From NCBI GenBank assembly GCA_046497075.1, contig JAWOGF010000035.1, positions 1 through 22,893 on the forward strand: a stretch of 22,893 bases of DNA, given 5' to 3'. Each line of letters starts with the position of its first letter. Positions within the stretch are counted from its first letter, which is position 1. Shown one piece after another: positions 21,096 to 22,893 of this stretch. A model generated the notes under the pieces. The model searched no databases and was not told where the DNA came from. It saw only the letters and a list, made by a program, of their open reading frames with translations. A program made the position numbers and the translations under genes. The DNA comes from Saliniplasma sp046497075. Its GTDB lineage: Archaea > Thermoplasmatota > Thermoplasmata > Halarchaeoplasmatales > Halarchaeoplasmataceae.

Positions 21096-21599
21096 TTACA
21101 GGAGTTTCAAAGTTTCCTTCATGAAGGAGGGTAGATCACCAGGATGTCTAGATGTTACCAGTTTCCCATCGACTACGACCTCTTCATCCAAGAATTCAGC
21201 ACCGGCGTTCTCCATATCTGTTCTAACAGAGTAATAGCAGGTGGCTTTTTTACCTTCTAGTAAGTCAGTTTCTATCAGGAGTTGTAATCCATGACAGATC
21301 GAAGCGATAACGAGGTCGTTATCTACGGCAGCCTGAGCTAGTTCAACAAAAGGCTCTTTGATTCTCATCCTGTCTGGGGCTCTACCACCGGGTACGACCA
21401 GTAGATCGTATTCAGAGATGTCGACGTCTTTAGCTGCTTTATGTGATTTTAATTGCTGTCCATTCTTACTCTCGTAGGTATTTTCCTCTTTCTCACCTAC
21501 AAGGTCTACTTCTAAACCAGCTTCTTGGAGTCTAAAATAAGGGTAGGTGAGTTCCGTATCCTCGAACCCGTTTTCTATGAGCACGATAGCTTTTTTCAT
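21096..21599 (-). CDS. PfpI/DJ-1 family protease or deglycase
   Basis: This 167-residue cytosolic protein of the DJ-1/PfpI superfamily includes Pyrococcus PfpI, described as an intracellular peptidase and as a glyoxal-adduct deglycase. The nucleophile elbow is ASICHG with Cys102 followed by His103. The acidic partner lies in ENGFEDTEL (Glu13/Glu16), and VPGGRAPDRMR carries the oxyanion-side Gly pair. The tail has the usual VVVDGKLVTSRHPGDLPSFM segment. Length equals PfpI (about 166). A minus-strand TATA element at 21628-21636 lies about 33 bases before the ATG, and GTGATAAG abuts it as ribosome site. It likely belongs to stress protection. Confidence 0.92.
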   Translation of the reverse strand: MKKAIVLIENGFEDTELTYPYFRLQEAGLEVDLVGEKEENTYESKNGQQLKSHKAAKDVDISEYDLLVVPGGRAPDRMRIKEPFVELAQAAVDNDLVIASICHGLQLLIETDLLEGKKATCYYSVRTDMENAGAEFLDEEVVVDGKLVTSRHPGDLPSFMKETLKLL

Positions 21600-21627
21600 C
21601 TTATCACATCGTTCTATCTTCGTAATG

Positions 21628-21636
21628 TTTTATAAT
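21628..21636 (-). promoter_or_regulatory. TATA box for the PfpI-like gene
   Basis: The minus strand reads ATTATAAAA about 33 bases before ATG 21599. The same A/T-rich stretch could also serve a + strand transcript into the non-coding interval. Confidence 0.45.
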
Positions 21637-21674
21637 GTTTATCAACTATTTTATCACCGCTCGGGTTCTAAGGG

Positions 21675-21720
21675 GTAAGATTACAGCATGGTCCCTGTTA
21701 TCTGTGATGATAGTTTTTTT
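21675..21720 (+). ncRNA. possible small RNA with terminator-like hairpin
   Basis: ATTACAG (21680-21686) pairs with CTGTGAT (21702-21708, one G-U pair) around a 15-base loop, followed by a seven-T run at 21714-21720, a layout like an intrinsic terminator. CTATTTTAT at 21646-21654 could be its TATA box. No + strand gene ends nearby, so the hairpin would serve a short RNA of about 45-60 bases. The rest of this 360-base interval holds a G-rich run GGGAGGGAGGG (21740-21750) without an ORF after it, a 27-codon open frame at 21838-21921 and the promoter of the next gene. Nothing else is supported. Confidence 0.22.
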
Positions 21721-21917
21721 CAGATCGCTATACAAAAAAGGGAGGGAGGGTGATTATCGTGATTAGGTGATATCTTTATGACGGCTTTGTAATGACACAT
21801 GACATTGTTAAATCTTTTGTATACTCCCGGACCGTCTATGCAGAAAAATTCGAATGATACTGTAAAAACAAGGTATTTAACTATAAACGGTTATTTTGAA
21901 ATGAATTTTAAAAAACA

Positions 21918-21926
21918 TTAATATAC
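21918..21926 (+). promoter_or_regulatory. TATA box for the PRC-barrel gene
   Basis: TTAATATAC is centred about 38 bases before ATG 21960, predicting a leader of about 12 bases carrying the GAGGGAT ribosome site. Confidence 0.45.
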
Positions 21927-21959
21927 CTTGACTCACTTGTTTTTTAAAGAGGGATAGAT

Positions 21960-22532
21960 ATGGAAGCATTCAATGATGTAAAAGGTAAAGAGGTATTGAG
22001 TAATGACGGTCGATCCATGGGTAAATTGGTAGATTCGACATATGATGGAGATTTTAAAATGGATGATATCGTGACCAAGATGAACAAGGATGTGATTGAC
22101 GATTTAGGGGAGGATAAACCGTTATTATCCTCACTCAAATTGGGTATCGGAGTAGAACATGTAAAGGCCTTTACTGACAACATCGTCCTGAAACAAACAT
22201 ATGATGATTTATATCTCCAATTCGAGGACGTTTCAGATAAAGAATTTATTACATCTTTTATCGGTATGGAGGTTTCCGGAAGTCAAGGAAATGATGTCGG
22301 TAAGGTCGATGATATATTGATCGATTCTAAATCTTTGGGTACCCTTTCCATGTTGGTCAAGGTAAACAAGGACATCTTAGAAACTTTAGACCTTGAGAAA
22401 TCTTTACTGTCAAAAACAAAGTTAGGTATATCGATGGAACATGTAAAGAGTATCGGTGACAAGATCATGTTAGATGCATCTTTAGATGATATGGGCAAGA
22501 TAATACAAGAGGAACCTATCAAAAAGGTGTAG
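21960..22532 (+). CDS. double PRC-barrel domain protein
   Basis: This 190-residue acidic, soluble protein is made of two PRC-barrel repeats, at about 4-80 and 97-175. Each begins with a G-K/M-E-V-L/S ... G-x-x-x-G-K-V/L-x-D pattern: DVKGKEVLSNDGRSMGKLVD, then FIGMEVSGSQGNDVGKVDD. Each ends in a LG-I-x-x-EHVK-x-x-x-D-x-I-x-L strand pair, so it arose by internal duplication. PRC barrels occur in photosynthetic reaction-centre H subunits, RimM and many small archaeal proteins; they usually mediate protein or RNA contacts. The role here is unknown. ATG with GAGGGAT five bases before it. Confidence 0.85.
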   Translation: MEAFNDVKGKEVLSNDGRSMGKLVDSTYDGDFKMDDIVTKMNKDVIDDLGEDKPLLSSLKLGIGVEHVKAFTDNIVLKQTYDDLYLQFEDVSDKEFITSFIGMEVSGSQGNDVGKVDDILIDSKSLGTLSMLVKVNKDILETLDLEKSLLSKTKLGISMEHVKSIGDKIMLDASLDDMGKIIQEEPIKKV

Positions 22533-22598
22533 ATCCATTGCATTTCACACGGACAGTGAACTCTGGTTAGGGGATAACAAAGTGAATTAACCGTAATC

Positions 22599-22721
22599 TT
22601 ATTCATCCCCAAAACACGATAACTGGTAACCTTCTTCACTTTTTTCATGGATATCCAAGTGTATCTATAGGCCTTTCTCTGCATTTTCTTCAGCAGTATC
22701 AACAGGATTTATCCCTCTCAT
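22599..22721 (-). pseudogene. short reading frame interrupted by one TAG
   Basis: From ATG 22721 on the minus strand the frame gives 18 codons, a TAG at 22665-22667, then 21 more codons to TAA 22599-22601. Both halves look coding by composition: MRGINPVDTAEENAEKGL before, IHLDIHEKSEEGYQLSCFGD after the TAG. A TATA-like ATTATATCT (minus strand, about 22751-22760) lies about 30-35 bases upstream. It may be a decayed gene, a sequencing error, or a readthrough or pyrrolysine codon. I do not recognise the peptide. Apart from this and a loose GGGGAT/ATCCCC inverted repeat (22570-22610), I see nothing else between 22533 and 22836. Confidence 0.25.
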
Positions 22722-22836
22722 ATTTGGTCTGCATCCTGGAGGAATTTAAGAGATATAATCATTAGGAACTGTAAAAGAGATATTGAAAAATCGGAAAGGG
22801 GTTTTGAGTATGTAGGTGGGGGGCCGCCATATTTTC

Positions 22837-22893
22837 TCAGTAATCGACGGTCCAGTTTACACTATAATCGGCATCGTTGTAGACCCAGTAGCC
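22837..22893 (-). CDS. 3' end of a probable exported protein (partial)
   Basis: A minus-strand frame enters from the right edge and ends at TGA 22837-22839. The visible 18 residues, GYWVYNDADYSVNWTVDY, are rich in Tyr, Trp, Asn and Asp with alternating hydrophobic residues, like the last strand of a secreted beta-sandwich domain. Most of the gene lies outside the window, so the protein cannot be named. Confidence 0.4.
   Translation of the reverse strand, partial: GYWVYNDADYSVNWTVDY

Noticed and set aside
21704..21710. GTGATGA resembling box C of a C/D guide RNA
   Set aside because: No CUGA box D or D' lies at a suitable distance and no terminal stem is seen.
21740..21750. GGGAGGGAGGG as a ribosome site or G-quadruplex
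   Set aside because: No ORF of useful length follows, and only three adjacent G-runs are present, so neither role is supported.
22283..22702. 139-codon minus-strand frame over the end of the PRC-barrel gene
   Set aside because: It starts at TTG, runs antisense through the second PRC repeat and has no recognisable sequence.
1..22893. CRISPR arrays, rRNA or tRNA genes, prophage or defence islands
   Set aside because: I saw no regularly spaced repeats, no tRNA cloverleaf, no rRNA sequence and no recognisable phage or defence proteins in the window.

Overview
The window is from an archaeal chromosome. It carries TATA-binding protein, archaeal EF-1 beta, the archaeal multiprotein bridging factor aMBF1, a Taw2-type tRNA wyosine enzyme and a geranylgeranyl reductase for ether lipids. 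TATA boxes lie about 25-30 bases ahead of many genes, some of which look leaderless; genes inside operons use GGAGG/GGTG ribosome sites and ATGA stop-start overlaps. Base composition is moderately AT-rich by eye. The content suggests a euryarchaeal-type anaerobe that disposes of reductant as H2, but I cannot name a genus.

Layout. 1-1750: S-adenosylhomocysteine hydrolase on +, then on - a two-gene unit of a small zinc-ribbon protein and EF-1 beta. 1750-10031: one dense + strand operon of 14 genes in the order mbhA to mbhN of Thermococcales. It encodes a complete membrane-bound [NiFe] hydrogenase (group 4, MBH type) with its Mrp-like Na+/H+ antiporter module (mbhA-H), linker MbhI and hydrogenase module (mbhJ-N). 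Both nickel-binding CxxC pairs of the large subunit are intact, so this is a hydrogenase rather than the related sulfur-reducing MBS/Mbx complex. The maturation protease follows on - at 10038-10484. 10485-12100: an unrecognised winged-helix protein and aMBF1. 12156-15154: a possible tiny leaderless ORF, Taw2, a divergent secreted/anchored surface protein and geranylgeranyl reductase, the last two overlapping tail to tail by 93 bases. 15288-16806: TBP, a TatD-like metallohydrolase that appears to start at AUA, and a 44-residue zinc protein. 16807-17250: a gene-poor stretch with several hairpins and a possible ORF relic. 17251-21599: single genes with their own promoters: a DppA-type D-aminopeptidase, a YdjM/DUF457-like membrane protein, an RDD membrane protein, an acetate-transporter-family protein, a class I methyltransferase and a PfpI/DJ-1 protein. 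21600-22893: a non-coding stretch with a possible small RNA, a double PRC-barrel protein, a reading frame interrupted by one TAG, and the 3' end of a likely exported protein.

How it works together. By homology, ferredoxin reduced during fermentation feeds electrons through MbhN and MbhJ to the NiFe site in MbhL. H2 is evolved and the released energy drives ion pumping through MbhM, MbhI and the Mrp-like subunits. The protease gene beside the operon would process MbhL. A GTT-n3-AAC palindrome just upstream of the operon's TATA box resembles the Thermococcales SurR site, and a pair of related palindromes flanks the protease/winged-helix gene interval. The remaining genes are a mixture of core information-processing genes and accessory genes with no evident link to the hydrogenase.
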